Part shown: piece by piece, positions 23,825 through 31,034 of the stretch
Layout of the letters: every line of letters starts with the position of its first letter
How positions within the stretch are numbered: the stretch's first letter is position 1
From: Pyrinomonadaceae bacterium
GTDB lineage: Bacteria > Acidobacteriota > Blastocatellia > Pyrinomonadales > Pyrinomonadaceae
Direction: 5' to 3'
Length of the DNA: 63,843 nucleotides
Assembly (NCBI GenBank): GCA_022843305.1
Contig: JALHNX010000005.1
Coordinates: 1 to 63,843 of the forward strand
The notes under the pieces: model-generated
Database searches by the model: none
What the model was told of the DNA's origin: nothing
What the model saw: only the letters and a program-made list of their open reading frames with translations
Made by a program: the position numbers and the translations under genes

Positions 23825-24642
23825 GTATAAATCGCTGATTTAATCGTTTCCGTTTCTAAATTTTGCTGAATGCTCCAACGGCTAATTCTCTTTCCGATTT
23901 TGGGAAGTTCCGTATCCAGGACGACGTATGACGAACTTTTAATTTTTTGCAAATCGCCCGTGATCTGTTGCCCGATGTCAAGCGTTTCAAGGAGCAAACC
24001 CAATCGTTTGATAACTGCTTGAGAATCGAATTTTATCGCGTAATCAATCAATTTATCCCATTTGATCTTATCCTTTGAAGCGTAAATCGCTTTGGCAATT
24101 TCAACTATTCCGCCTGCATAATCGGGCTTGAAAAGACAGTCAATAAAAGTTTTTTCCAAATCGGAACAAGACACTTTGTTAAAACTGTCTATCCAAATCT
24201 TCTGTTTGCCGAAAAAATGCTTTTCGTTGTGATAGATAAACTGAAACGGCACTTTTTTGATTTCGATTTCAGACGGTCTGATGCGTCTTGAAACTACAAT
24301 TTGTTCCTTTAAAGACGGCTGCGTAATCAAATTGTGAATTTGTAGGGCAGAGTAGTAACCGATGTAATAGTTCGCATCACCCACCAAACAGGCAGCGAGA
24401 ACGTGCCAATCAGGGATAAAAGAGTCGGAATCCTGTTCGTAAGGAATAATGTAATAAACGCCCGACTTTAATCTCATTAAAAGTCCGCGTCTGGTCATAT
24501 CGCTGAGTAATTCCAGAATCGTGCCTTTCTTTGAATCGGAAAGGGCAGCAAAAGCCTCTTTATAATCGAAACACGCCTTATTTTGCTCATTAAAATAAGC
24601 CAAAAGTTCACTTGAACGAATTGATATGTTTTTATGTTTCAC
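23821..24642 (-). CDS. abiEi: AbiEi-type antitoxin/transcriptional repressor
   Basis: This ~273-residue protein has an N-terminal winged helix (SSELLAYFNEQ, LSDMTRRGLLMRLKSGVYYI) and the C-terminal antitoxin domain typical of AbiEi. It neutralises the nucleotidyltransferase and usually represses its own operon by binding inverted repeats. I place the start at GTG 24642, just before the winged helix. The frame is open to ATG 24780, but that extension would translate through the 19-bp tandem repeats and matches no AbiEi N terminus. Confidence 0.85.
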   Translation of the reverse strand: MKHKNISIRSSELLAYFNEQNKACFDYKEAFAALSDSKKGTILELLSDMTRRGLLMRLKSGVYYIIPYEQDSDSFIPDWHVLAACLVGDANYYIGYYSALQIHNLITQPSLKEQIVVSRRIRPSEIEIKKVPFQFIYHNEKHFFGKQKIWIDSFNKVSCSDLEKTFIDCLFKPDYAGGIVEIAKAIYASKDKIKWDKLIDYAIKFDSQAVIKRLGLLLETLDIGQQITGDLQKIKSSSYVVLDTELPKIGKRISRWSIQQNLETETIKSAIYT

Positions 24643-24738
24643 GGTAAAGAAATCAGCCTCAAGCTGATTATGATGATACAAAACATAATTCTTTTTGTAT
24701 AGAGTGGGAAGGCATTTTATTTTTGATATTTCTTGCCC

Positions 24739-24776
24739 TGGTGCAAAAATTCGCCACTGGTGCAAAAATTCGCCAC
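24739..24776. repeat. 19-bp tandem repeat pair A
   Basis: Two perfect, directly adjacent copies of TGGTGCAAAAATTCGCCAC (24739-24757 and 24758-24776) lie just upstream of the AbiE operon. Each unit with the preceding base forms an imperfect palindrome GTGGTG-N8-CGCCAC. The same pairs occur at 47404 and 50032. The rest of 24781-25057 shows no gene or structure I can support. Confidence 0.9.
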
Positions 24777-25057
24777 TCATTATAAAGACCGGAAAATTTT
24801 TCTGTTTCGCTCATACTCAAACGCGGCGATATTTCGCCGGAAGGAAAAATTACCCCTCAATAATTTCAAGAAATTGTTTGGCTTGACCGCTTCACGCGCC
24901 CAAAGCGGCGCTGTGAATGTCGGTTTTTGGCGTGTGATTACCAACGCGAATTTCATAAATACAGGAAAGTTTTGTGTTAAAGCCAAAAAATAAGCTAATT
25001 ACAGAAAAAATCGGCGGCAGGCAAAGGAGCGAGAAGTGAGAATTTCGATTAAAAATT

Positions 25058-25336
25058 ATGAAATTTATGAATAACTACCGAAAAAATAATCGGATTACAC
25101 GGGAAGATTTTCATTCGTTTTTGCTTTGGAAAGTTTTCTGGAAACTGTTAAAGAGAAGGAGTTTAATAGGTTTTTGTTTAAAGGCTCTTTTCGTTATCAT
25201 CTGCTTTATTTTTCTATCGTCTTTCATTCCCCGCTATGTTGGCATCGGAGACAAAGAAACAAAAGCGGCGAATAAATCCACAGCCAACAAACGGCAGACA
25301 ACACAAAAAGCGCAGATGAAAGCCAATAAAAAGTGA
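25058..25336 (+). CDS. Small membrane protein of unknown function
   Basis: This 92-residue protein has one hydrophobic helix (LIGFCLKALFVIICFIFLSSF) between a basic N terminus and a Lys/Thr/Gln-rich C-terminal tail. The positive-inside rule puts the N terminus in the cytoplasm. No family recognised. It precedes ssb by 44 bp and may belong to the same operon. Confidence 0.5.
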   Translation: MKFMNNYRKNNRITREDFHSFLLWKVFWKLLKRRSLIGFCLKALFVIICFIFLSSFIPRYVGIGDKETKAANKSTANKRQTTQKAQMKANKK

Positions 25337-25380
25337 TTTCGCACTGCAAAAATCAATACACAAAAGGAGATTAAAAATTT

Positions 25381-25815
25381 ATGTCAGCAAATGTATCAAT
25401 TTTAGGAAATTTAGGTCGCACACCGGAAACGCGCATTTCGCCGGAAGGAACTTTTATCGCCAGTTTTTCGATTGCCTCGAATTCGGTTCGCCGGCACCCA
25501 AACGGGACGGTTAAGAAAACGGATTGGTTTCGCGTGACCGCGCTCGGGAATCAAGCCAGAACATTGTCGAAATACGCGAAAAAAGGCAATAAATTGTTCG
25601 TTCAAGGCAAATTGACCTTTAATCCGTGGCTTGACAGCGAAGGCACGCCGCAGGTCAGCGCGGATTTGCTTTTACAGGATTTTCAGTTCGTCGGCGGTCA
25701 GGAACGCGATGGCGGCAAAACCAGCGGCGCGAGCGAAGAAACAGCAGAGTATTCGGTTGAAACTGAAATCGTCGGCGACGTTCAAGAAATTGCCGACCAA
25801 AATCTGGATTATTAA
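25381..25815 (+). CDS. ssb: Single-stranded DNA-binding protein (copy 1)
   Basis: This 144-residue SSB has an OB fold starting SANVSILGNLGRTPETR, with the typical FSIASNSV, TDWFRVTALGNQA and GKLTFNPWLDSEGTPQVSADL segments. The C-terminal tail is acidic (VQEIADQNLDY), but the canonical DDDIPF tip is absent. It coats single-stranded DNA during conjugative transfer and replication. AAGGAG lies 10 bases before the ATG. A second, related SSB is encoded at 27944. Confidence 0.93.
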   Translation: MSANVSILGNLGRTPETRISPEGTFIASFSIASNSVRRHPNGTVKKTDWFRVTALGNQARTLSKYAKKGNKLFVQGKLTFNPWLDSEGTPQVSADLLLQDFQFVGGQERDGGKTSGASEETAEYSVETEIVGDVQEIADQNLDY

Positions 25816-25847
25816 AAGTTTTTCTCACAAATTAACCTGTCTGAATG

Positions 25848-25889
25848 CCGCTATCCGCTGAATCTCACCGAGGATAGCGGTTTCCTTTT
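25848..25889 (+). terminator. Rho-independent terminator after ssb copy 1
   Basis: CCGCTATCC (25848-25856) pairs perfectly with GGATAGCGG (25872-25880), followed by TTTCCTTTT. Confidence 0.8.
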
Positions 25890-25963
25890 AACGTCCTCGA
25901 AGATAAACGGGAAAGGGATTTTCGGGTCTGCCAAAAAGTGCTTTAACTAAATTTGGGTGAATG

Positions 25964-26011
25964 GCAAGTGTCGCCCATAAACAAAGGCACTTGCTCCAAC
26001 CGAATGGTTGG
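25964..26011 (+). promoter_or_regulatory. Structured leader with two consecutive hairpins
   Basis: GCAAGTG (25964-25970) pairs with CACTTGC (25988-25994), immediately followed by CCAACC-GAAT-GGTTGG (25996-26011). An upstream AAGTGC (near 25937) could pair alternatively with GCACTT in the second arm. The ribosome site and ATG of the next gene follow at once, so the structure may control translation. Confidence 0.5.
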
Positions 26012-26023
26012 TTTAGAGGTAAA

Positions 26024-27739
26024 ATGGCAGATCAATATAACTTAAATATCAATCAACTTAAAATGCACGCTCCCCAAAGCCCGATGTTGGCGTTTCGTCC
26101 TGTAGATACAGGTTCGCCGCAACAGGACTGGTGCAAACATTTGCAAAATTTTCCGCTTTTTCGCCGCGAATTGGAAGAATTTTCCGTCCTTGGCGAGACG
26201 GTCGTGCGAATTGCCGACGGCGTAGAACCGAAACCCTTCGAGCGTGTGAAAATTCTTTCGCTCGAATACGCCGTTAAAACGCTGCTGGACGAAACTGACG
26301 GGCGCGAGTTTGTCCGCTGTGTCAAAGCTATTGCCAGCCCCGATGCTTCTTCATATGAACTTGAACAAATTGCGGCTTTTTACTACGGCGAAATCCGTCG
26401 TCGCGGAACATCGGAAGTTTTAGCGGAAATGGGACTTCTCGGAATGCAAATGGAAGCGGTGACGGCAACTATTGAAGACCGCGAAATTGACTTTACCGAA
26501 ACAGAAATTCCCGAACAAAAATTAACCGTTGCGGATCAACGCCGAGTCGAAAAGGCACAGAAAAATCTTACGCCGCTCCCTGCGAAAACTCCGAATTTCG
26601 ACGAAGAAATGAGTGTTATTCTTCGTCGCATCGGCAACTCGAAAATCTCCAAGATCCGCACCGATGAGTTTGCTGAATTTTATCTCAGTGATGAAGGAAA
26701 ATCACTCGAAGAACTCGATGCCGATTATATGAGTTTTGAAAAGCTCGAACAATACGATGAAAACGGCATTTTGGGGTTTTCGATGAGCGACGGTCAGCAT
26801 TCCGTAGTGGTTTATGAACTAAATAATGAAGTTGACGCTTCGTATCTGCCGGAACACGCCCGCACTCTCGCCAAAGAGATGAATTTGATTTTTGTCGGTC
26901 ATCGAATCGGCGGCGCTGCCGCGCAGAAAGCGCGACATTTTGTAATCGCACAAAGCATTTTGCAGCAGGAATTAAAAGAGATGAAAAAAGGCGCGTCCAT
27001 ACTCTTTTCAACACCGATGCCGACCGTTGATAAATTCTCGAAACTTCCCTTTTCAAATAACGAATTTAACGAATGGCTGGCGGCAAAACTCGACGAGCTT
27101 TATCCGCACCGCACCCTTAGAAGTGTTCGCCGTTTTATGACCGGTAAATCGGGTCGTTTGTTTGAATATCAAGGAACTCAGGAAGTAAATCCTGATTTTG
27201 AAGAGATGCAATATGTCGCCGGCGTGTGTCAGATTTTATGGAATCAGATGCAAGCCGATTTTCACCTTCGCAGTCTGCGGAGTGAAAACTATCAAAAGCT
27301 TTATCTCGGCATTCGTAAATGCGTTGATACGGCGGATGTCGCGCGGCTTAAAAAAGAGTCTTACGACGATTTCAAGGAACACAAAAAACTAACACTCAAA
27401 GAGTTCACCTCTCTCAACACTCTGGCTAAATCGCAGGAAGTCAGGCTTGCCGGAAAGACTTCAGCAATGACACGAAAAACTCTCTCGGAAATCAATGCGG
27501 CTTCGGCGAATCGTCTGCGTTATTTCAAATATTTTCTTTACAACAATCAAGGAATTCAAACCTTGCCGCGACAGGAAAAACAACAGTTATGGGAAGCCGT
27601 TCGCGCCCGCGAAACCGCGCTTAAAGCGACTGTTAGTAAAGAGATTTCACAAACCAAGCAAACAGTTCAACCGCCATTTCTGCAACGTCAGCCGAACACT
27701 CAGAAACAAGTCGTGCGAGTTACTCCGCGCTCCGTTTAA
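26024..27739 (+). CDS. Large protein of unknown function between two ssb genes
   Basis: This ~571-residue soluble, mostly helical protein matches no family I recognise. I start it at ATG 26024, preceded by AGAGG, rather than at ATG 25961, because the latter lies within two hairpins. Visible features are an acidic middle, a central segment FVGHRIGGAAAQKARHFVIA with an HRIGG turn, a Trp/Met-rich part (ILWNQMQADFHLRSLRS) and a Gln/Pro/Lys-rich basic tail. It is flanked by SSB genes and followed by RNase HI, so a role in element DNA processing or leading-region establishment is plausible but unproven. Confidence 0.7.
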   Translation: MADQYNLNINQLKMHAPQSPMLAFRPVDTGSPQQDWCKHLQNFPLFRRELEEFSVLGETVVRIADGVEPKPFERVKILSLEYAVKTLLDETDGREFVRCVKAIASPDASSYELEQIAAFYYGEIRRRGTSEVLAEMGLLGMQMEAVTATIEDREIDFTETEIPEQKLTVADQRRVEKAQKNLTPLPAKTPNFDEEMSVILRRIGNSKISKIRTDEFAEFYLSDEGKSLEELDADYMSFEKLEQYDENGILGFSMSDGQHSVVVYELNNEVDASYLPEHARTLAKEMNLIFVGHRIGGAAAQKARHFVIAQSILQQELKEMKKGASILFSTPMPTVDKFSKLPFSNNEFNEWLAAKLDELYPHRTLRSVRRFMTGKSGRLFEYQGTQEVNPDFEEMQYVAGVCQILWNQMQADFHLRSLRSENYQKLYLGIRKCVDTADVARLKKESYDDFKEHKKLTLKEFTSLNTLAKSQEVRLAGKTSAMTRKTLSEINAASANRLRYFKYFLYNNQGIQTLPRQEKQQLWEAVRARETALKATVSKEISQTKQTVQPPFLQRQPNTQKQVVRVTPRSV

Positions 27740-27943
27740 GGCGGAAAAAATCAAAAAATATGCGGTTAGTAGTCAAGTGGAAGGCGGAAGAAAAATTCGC
27801 CTTTCGCTCGTTAAACCGAAAAAGAAAAAAGCGGTTAGCAAGATGTGCCAATCAGGATTTGGCAAATAAACAATCGGCAGAAACACAGAATTTGTTGATT
27901 CTGCCAAACACAAAAAAAATAAAAATTAGGAGCTAAAAAAATT

Positions 27944-28450
27944 ATGTCAACAACAATTTCAATTCTCGGAAACACCGGGCGCGATGTCGAATTGCGCTAT
28001 ACGCCGCAAGGCACACCCGTCGCCAACTTTTCAATCGCCTCGAACACCGTTCGCAATACGGCACAAGGCAAGCAGAAAAAGACCGATTGGTATAATGTTT
28101 CCGCTTTTGGCAAACAAGGCGAAACGCTGGCGAAATACGTTTCCAAAGGCGACCAAATTCTCATTCGCGGCAAATTGACCTTCAACCCGTGGCTCGACCG
28201 CGAAGGCAACGCCCGCGTTAGTGCGGATGTCGTTTTGCAGGACTTTGAATTTGCCGGTGGAAACGCGGCGAAAACCGTTCAAGATGCGGCTGAAGAAACG
28301 ATTCCGGCACAGGAAAACAATCAGATGACGGCTGCGGAAGAAAACGTGATTGAAGCGGAAATTGTGGAAGATTCTGAAGAAAGAGCCGAAATGCTGGCGG
28401 CAGTTCACGAAATGGACGCGGGCGATGAAGTCTTTGCCGGACAATACTAA
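27944..28450 (+). CDS. ssb: Single-stranded DNA-binding protein (copy 2)
   Basis: This 168-residue SSB has the same OB-fold blocks as copy 1 (ISILGNTGRDVELRYTPQG, FSIASNTV, TDWYNVSAFGKQGETLAKY, RGKLTFNPWLDREGNARVSAD) but a longer, strongly acidic tail (ENVIEAEIVEDSEERAEML). As in copy 1, the last residues lack the DDDIPF motif. TTAGGAG precedes the ATG. The two SSBs are clearly paralogous, and different tails suggest different partners. The preceding gap (27740-27943) holds only a lysine-rich open stretch that I do not call a gene. Confidence 0.93.
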   Translation: MSTTISILGNTGRDVELRYTPQGTPVANFSIASNTVRNTAQGKQKKTDWYNVSAFGKQGETLAKYVSKGDQILIRGKLTFNPWLDREGNARVSADVVLQDFEFAGGNAAKTVQDAAEETIPAQENNQMTAAEENVIEAEIVEDSEERAEMLAAVHEMDAGDEVFAGQY

Positions 28451-28471
28451 TCAAAACAAATCAAAAAGATT

Positions 28472-28513
28472 GGGAAACCGAGAAGGTAAAACTTCAAGGT
28501 TTCCCTTTTTTAT
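28472..28513 (+). terminator. Rho-independent terminator after ssb copy 2
   Basis: GGGAAACC (28472-28479) pairs perfectly with GGTTTCCC (28498-28505), followed by a run of T residues. Confidence 0.85.
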
Positions 28514-28544
28514 TTGAATCTGAAAAGTTGAGGAGAAAAAAACA

Positions 28545-29315
28545 ATGACTTCCGCGATTCCCGTTCAAAATCTGCAACCTGAAAATCTCGTTTATCCTTT
28601 ATCCGTGCCTGAAAAATCAACTCCGAATGTTTTGATTTACGCCGACGGTTCGTGTCTGAAAAACGGGAGTGAACACGCCCAAGCCGGAGCGGGAGTTGTC
28701 CTGATGACCGAAGACCGTCGGCGCATTAAATTAAAGGCTTGTTATTTGGGCGCACTGACCAATCAGAAAGCGGAGATTTTAGCCTGTGCAATTGGTTTAG
28801 AATCGCTCAATCGCCCTGCCCAAGTGCGGATTTTTTCCGACTCGAAATATGTTATTGAAACAATGACGGGAAAAAATCGAATGAAACAAAATCGTGAATT
28901 TTGGGAACGATTGATAAATGCCTGTCTGACTCACAAAATCGAATGGAACTGGCTGCGCGGACACGCCGGAGATGCGTTTCAGGAAACTGCCGACAGGCTT
29001 TCCCGTGCCGCTGCGACGCGCAAAGAATCGCTCGACAAAGACACGCTCGACAGACTTGCTTTGATGATGCGCGGCACGCCCGACGAAAGCACGGTCAGGA
29101 TGATTCATGAGGGACTGAAAACTTTAGCCGCCACGTGTGATGGCGCGAAACGGGCGGACGGGCAAGGCTTTAATAAATTTGACAGCGAGCTAGGCAAACG
29201 GTTTGCCGTCAAGTCATCTTTGACACCTGCGGAAGCCTTAGTCGCTCGTAATTTAATGTCAAAATACAGAGCGCAAATCGCCGGATTCAACACGGAACTG
29301 GCATTAATCGTTTAA
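28545..29315 (+). CDS. rnhA: Ribonuclease HI with C-terminal extension
   Basis: This 256-residue protein has an RNase HI domain at about 28-160 with all four catalytic acids: Asp34 in IYADGSCLKNG, Glu77 in NQKAEILA, Asp99 in IFSDSKYV and Asp150 in QETADRLS. It cleaves RNA in RNA-DNA hybrids. The extra ~95 C-terminal residues (DRLALMMRGTPDESTVRMI onward, ending EALVARNLMSKYRAQIAG) are unknown and may be an element-specific module. GAGGAG precedes the ATG. It likely removes primers during plasmid or ssDNA replication. Confidence 0.92.
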   Translation: MTSAIPVQNLQPENLVYPLSVPEKSTPNVLIYADGSCLKNGSEHAQAGAGVVLMTEDRRRIKLKACYLGALTNQKAEILACAIGLESLNRPAQVRIFSDSKYVIETMTGKNRMKQNREFWERLINACLTHKIEWNWLRGHAGDAFQETADRLSRAAATRKESLDKDTLDRLALMMRGTPDESTVRMIHEGLKTLAATCDGAKRADGQGFNKFDSELGKRFAVKSSLTPAEALVARNLMSKYRAQIAGFNTELALIV

Positions 29316-29342
29316 ATGTTTTTAAAGTGCAAGTAAAAACTT

Positions 29343-29552
29343 ATGAAGACTAAAGATTTAGACGAATTTGCCGGCATTAAAATTGGAGATTTAGTTCGTT
29401 GGAAATCCGGGCTTTTGGGGGCTGGACGGCTTCAATATGTCCGAAATATTTGGCAAGACGAAGATTCAACAACTTGGGTTGATTTGGAGAACAGAAAAGA
29501 TCAACGCTTTGCGTCCGATGTGTTGCCGATGTGGAAAATCGAAAAAGTGTAA
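29343..29552 (+). CDS. Small protein of unknown function
   Basis: This 69-residue acidic protein has a beta-rich pattern (IKIGDLVRWKSGLLGAGRLQ, STTWVDLENR) suggestive of a small SH3- or Tudor-like fold. It follows the RNase H gene by 27 bp and ends before a terminator hairpin. No family recognised. Confidence 0.5.
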   Translation: MKTKDLDEFAGIKIGDLVRWKSGLLGAGRLQYVRNIWQDEDSTTWVDLENRKDQRFASDVLPMWKIEKV

Positions 29553-29575
29553 TTAAGTTCTCAAAACAAATAAAT

Positions 29576-29598
29576 AAGCCCGTTGATTTACCGGGCTT
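29576..29598. terminator. Hairpin terminator between convergent genes
   Basis: AAGCCCG (29576-29582) pairs with CGGGCTT (29592-29598). The stem lies between the plus-strand gene ending at 29552 and the minus-strand gene ending at 29623 and could serve both, although neither flank has a long T-run. Confidence 0.55.
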
Positions 29599-29622
29599 TG
29601 GGGAATAGAAAATTTTAACCGT

Positions 29623-29877
29623 TCAGTTTTTCTTGAGCCAATCTTTGAAGCCCGTATCGCGTTCAAAAAGTAATTTCAGCCCGTGTTCAATCACATCGCC
29701 TGAAGATATTTCAGTATTCATTCGCTCGGTTGCGTATCGGATATATTTTTCGAGTTTGGCGTTAGTCGTTTCCAAGATTTTGCCGTTTATTTTGGCGTAG
29801 CTTAATCGGTTTAATTGCAGAATCGGCATTTCCGTTTTTGTGCCGGCTCCCTGTTTTGTTTCGTTTATTTCACTCAT
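29623..29877 (-). CDS. Small protein near oriT-like region
   Basis: This 84-residue protein starts MSEINETKQGAGTKTEMP and contains the helical segment AKLEKYIRYATERMNTEIS followed by DVIEHGLKLLFERD, a pattern compatible with a small DNA-binding or replication-associated protein of the ribbon-helix-helix size class. Its promoter would lie in the 480-bp palindrome-rich gap. AGAGGAAAA precedes the ATG. Function not recognised; a relaxosome or control role is inferred from position only. Confidence 0.5.
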   Translation of the reverse strand: MSEINETKQGAGTKTEMPILQLNRLSYAKINGKILETTNAKLEKYIRYATERMNTEISSGDVIEHGLKLLFERDTGFKDWLKKN

Positions 29878-30038
29878 CTTTTCCTCTTAAAAATTATTAG
29901 AATTTCTTCCCTTTCCGAGAATCAGTAAAGCCTCATAAACAACTTTCGTGCCGCATCAACGGGTGTGAACCTTAAAACACTAAAAAGCCGCAAAAAATAC
30001 CTAAACACAAAATTCGGCTTGGCTTGTATGACAGGATA

Positions 30039-30314
30039 GAGCGCGATTTTACGCTCGTCAGAAAATAAATGTTGGAAAAGCTGGATTTAGGGCTGTCAGA
30101 TTCTGACAACTACTATTGAAACGACAAAAAAACAATTCGCATCCGCCGAAAACTCAAATCTCACGCAGTTTAGGAACAAATTTTGCATCCTTTTCAAAGC
30201 AGAATTTTCTGACAGCGTAAAACGCTTTTATTTCAACAATTAATGAATAATAAGAATTCCGCTAATTCTTAAATTGAGCGATTAAAGAGGTTACAGCGTC
30301 AGAAAATTTCTGAC
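30039..30314. other. Candidate oriT / relaxosome-binding region
   Basis: The 480-bp gap (29878-30359) upstream of the mobilization genes contains many inverted repeats: GAGCG/CGCTC (30039-30056), TGTCAGA-T-TCTGACA (30094-30108), AGCGT-AAA-ACGCT (30214-30226), TAAGAATT/AATTCTTA (30251-30271) and GTCAGAAA-A-TTTCTGAC (30298-30314). The motif GTCAGAAA also appears singly at 30057 and inverted at 30204. Clustered repeats beside a relaxase gene are typical of oriT or of operator arrays for the relaxosome operon. The nick site cannot be placed by eye. Confidence 0.55.
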
Positions 30315-30359
30315 CGAAATCAGGCAAAAATTAAATTAATTGCAAAAGTTAAAAAATCA

Positions 30360-31034
30360 ATGAGAGAGCAGGAAAAAAGAAAATTAATCGGTAAAACAAA
30401 TAAAATCGAGGCGGAACTATTAGGCGAGTCAATGTATGTCAGACCATACAAACAGGACGAGAAGAAAATTGCTGAACTTGTCCGGGCGAGCGGCGAGAAA
30501 AAGAGTGTCATCACGCAGAAACTTATTCGCCTTGCTTTGCGCGGCAAACAATTTGATTTGACGGATGAAAAAAGCGAACTCAAAAAACTCGATTGGCTCA
30601 TCAATAACGAAAAACACAAACTCATTAAATCCGATTGTCTGGATGCGAGAGTTGAACGCCTCGAAGAACACGCCCGAACAATGGAAAAGTTGACGCAAAA
30701 GCAAACCGAAAACTCCTATTTAACCGGCGTTCTGGTCAGCGAAATTTACTGTATGACCAATGTTTGTATGTCCTATCTGAATCAAATTTTCACCAAACTG
30801 ATCGAGTATTTTTCGCCCATCGAAATCGAAAAGAAAAACAGCACGGATTTTGCCAATCGAAATATCCTCGGACTTGTCGAACATTCGCTCGTCGAACTTG
30901 AAAAGATTGCCGAGCATCACAATTTTGAAGCGGAAACAATCGAACCCGAAATGCTTTATCTTTTTACCAAAATCGAAAAGATCAAAGCAAAACTATTGCA
31001 GTCTTCAATTCAAGCAAATTCGAGTGAAAGTTAA
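30360..31034 (+). CDS. Putative relaxosome accessory protein (MobC-like position)
   Basis: This 224-residue protein is encoded directly upstream of the relaxase with a TAATG overlap. Residues about 20-60 (SMYVRPYKQDEKKIAELVRA, then KSVITQKLIRLALRGKQ) look like a ribbon-helix-helix-type DNA-binding region. The rest is helical with coiled-coil character. Such proteins bind oriT and load the relaxase, often also repressing the operon. The GTCAGAAA palindrome lies 46 bp upstream of its start. I recognise the position and fold type, not a named family. Confidence 0.6.
   Translation: MREQEKRKLIGKTNKIEAELLGESMYVRPYKQDEKKIAELVRASGEKKSVITQKLIRLALRGKQFDLTDEKSELKKLDWLINNEKHKLIKSDCLDARVERLEEHARTMEKLTQKQTENSYLTGVLVSEIYCMTNVCMSYLNQIFTKLIEYFSPIEIEKKNSTDFANRNILGLVEHSLVELEKIAEHHNFEAETIEPEMLYLFTKIEKIKAKLLQSSIQANSSES

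Noticed and set aside
24643-24780. N-terminal extension of the AbiEi-like protein from ATG 24780
   Set aside because: The extension translates through both copies of the 19-bp repeat and does not resemble AbiEi N termini. The GTG at 24642 fits the domain better.
27760-27943. Small Lys/Arg-rich frame between the 571-aa gene and ssb copy 2
   Set aside because: No ribosome site, runs nearly into the next ribosome-binding region, and composition looks like AT-rich intergenic DNA.
29878-30359. CRISPR-like repeats
   Set aside because: The motifs are short, irregularly spaced and inverted relative to one another. There is no repeat-spacer periodicity here or elsewhere in the window.
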